64,000 bases of DNA from Planctomycetota bacterium (lineage in GTDB: Bacteria; Planctomycetota; Planctomycetia; Pirellulales; Pirellulaceae). The DNA lies in contig CAUJHS010000109.1 in NCBI GenBank assembly GCA_963204915.1, forward strand, positions 62,001-126,000. The letters are read 5' to 3'. Both the position numbers and the translations under genes were made by a program. How positions within the stretch are numbered: the stretch's first letter is position 1; each line of letters begins with the position of its first letter. Below the pieces are notes generated by a model that saw nothing but the letters and a program-made list of their open reading frames with translations, ran no database searches and was not told the origin of the DNA. Shown in pieces: positions 63,474 to 64,000 of this stretch.

Positions 63474-64000
63474 CTATTTTGCCTGCTGAAAGTAATCGCG
63501 CATTTGGCGAATCCGCTCTAAGTCGATGCCTTGGGGTTGTTGCTCCAAAATCCAATTGAGGTCGGCCAAGGCGGCGTCGCGACGACCGGTTTGATGGCGG
63601 ACCACGGCGCGCAACCCTCGTTCTTGAACCGAGTCGGGCCGCAACGCAACGATCGCTTCCAGGTAGCGCAACATCGCCTCGTGATCTTCCTTCTCCTGCA
63701 TCACCCCGAGCAGGTTGGTCAGCATGCGAATCACGATGGCGCGTTCGTCCGCGGCGCGCAAATCGTCTTCCAACAAGGGTCGGCCCGCGTATGCGAGCAC
63801 TTGAGCCTCGGCGTCCCGGCGGGTCATTGCTTTACCGCCTTCGAAGACATCGAACAACGCGGGATCGCCGCCGGCAGGCGTATGCCGCACGATAAAGTGC
63901 CCCGGCAGCCCCACGCCCTCGATGGTAAGCCCAAGGCGGCGTCCCAAGTCGATGAATAAAACGGAGAGCGTGATAGGTAAGCCTTCGCGGTCGTCAATGA
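63474..64000 (-). CDS. SirB1-like transglutaminase-fold protein with TPR-like C terminus (5' end beyond the right edge)
   Basis: The stop is at 63474-63476, and the reading frame continues to the right edge, so the N terminus is missing; 174 residues are visible. DDREGLPITLSVLFIDLGRR, then GVGLPGHFIVRH, is the SirB1/transglutaminase-like pattern, which has a catalytic-like His in PGHF. A DVFEGGKAMTRRDAEA segment follows, then TPR-like helices: NLLGVMQEKEDHEAMLRYLE and RHQTGRRDAALADLNWILEQ. Members are of unknown function, and I see no proof of enzymatic activity. Convergent with the PPIase gene. Confidence 0.85.
   Translation of the reverse strand, partial: IDDREGLPITLSVLFIDLGRRLGLTIEGVGLPGHFIVRHTPAGGDPALFDVFEGGKAMTRRDAEAQVLAYAGRPLLEDDLRAADERAIVIRMLTNLLGVMQEKEDHEAMLRYLEAIVALRPDSVQERGLRAVVRHQTGRRDAALADLNWILEQQPQGIDLERIRQMRDYFQQAK

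Noticed and set aside
1-64000. tRNA, rRNA, CRISPR arrays, insertion sequences or prophage
   Set aside because: No tRNA cloverleaf ends, no regular direct repeats with spacers and no transposase or integrase motifs were found by eye.

Overview
The window looks like a chromosomal segment of a planctomycete, most likely Pirellulales. The evidence is a set of lineage-typical families together: a Planctomycete-cytochrome/DUF1549/DUF1553 protein followed by a DUF1501 protein, a second DUF1501 protein, a DUF1559 pseudopilin-like protein with a small lipoprotein, many secreted proteins of unknown function and a many-EF-hand secreted protein. Coding density is high, GC is moderately high, and I see no rRNA, tRNA, CRISPR array, phage or insertion sequence. 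The taxon is inferred from gene content only.

Layout. 1-1371: truncated ABC exporter (minus). 2061-9793: information-processing genes on the plus strand (polA, coaE, rho, ribH, nusB, ftsY). 9921-11504: an aldehyde dehydrogenase of the 2,5-dioxovalerate type. 11501-15493: minus-strand genes (secreted helical protein, HEAT-repeat lipoprotein, sirtuin, mobA). 15708-17075: secreted TPR protein with a clear terminator. 17494-21948: two ammonium transporter/PII pairs (amt-glnK, amt-glnK). 22204-28486: LURP-one-like protein, PSD1-DUF1501 pair, lipoprotein and DUF1559 protein. 28757-30571: MarR regulator and efflux adaptor without a pump. 30588-36283: a TIR-TPR protein with a secreted partner, divergent from a large membrane protein. 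36323-39883: second DUF1501 gene and the EF-hand protein. 40034-46336: pheA divergent from dnaK, then clpB. 46426-49910: small secreted and membrane proteins, a Crp/Fnr regulator and a Nudix hydrolase, all minus. 50029-52969: M50 peptidase and HD-GYP protein. 53069-56808: secreted or uncharacterised proteins. 56892-61559: mnmA divergent from mfd. 61812-63449: parvulin-type PPIase. 63474 to the right edge: truncated SirB1-like protein.

The most interesting region is the nitrogen locus. The two Amt proteins look like different subfamilies, yet both genes have a sigma-54 (-24/-12) promoter with the same palindromic surroundings. Each is followed by a nearly identical structured element of about 85 nt and then a PII gene that is almost the same in both copies. 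The element has two perfect stems, one compensatory base-pair change between copies, and a hairpin loop that can pair with the next stem. It could be an attenuator or riboswitch-like control of glnK. A near-perfect sigma-54 promoter also lies upstream of dnaK, which is unusual for a chaperone gene.

Starts were chosen by signal peptides, Shine-Dalgarno sequences and family lengths; where this moves the start well inside the longest frame, the entry says so.
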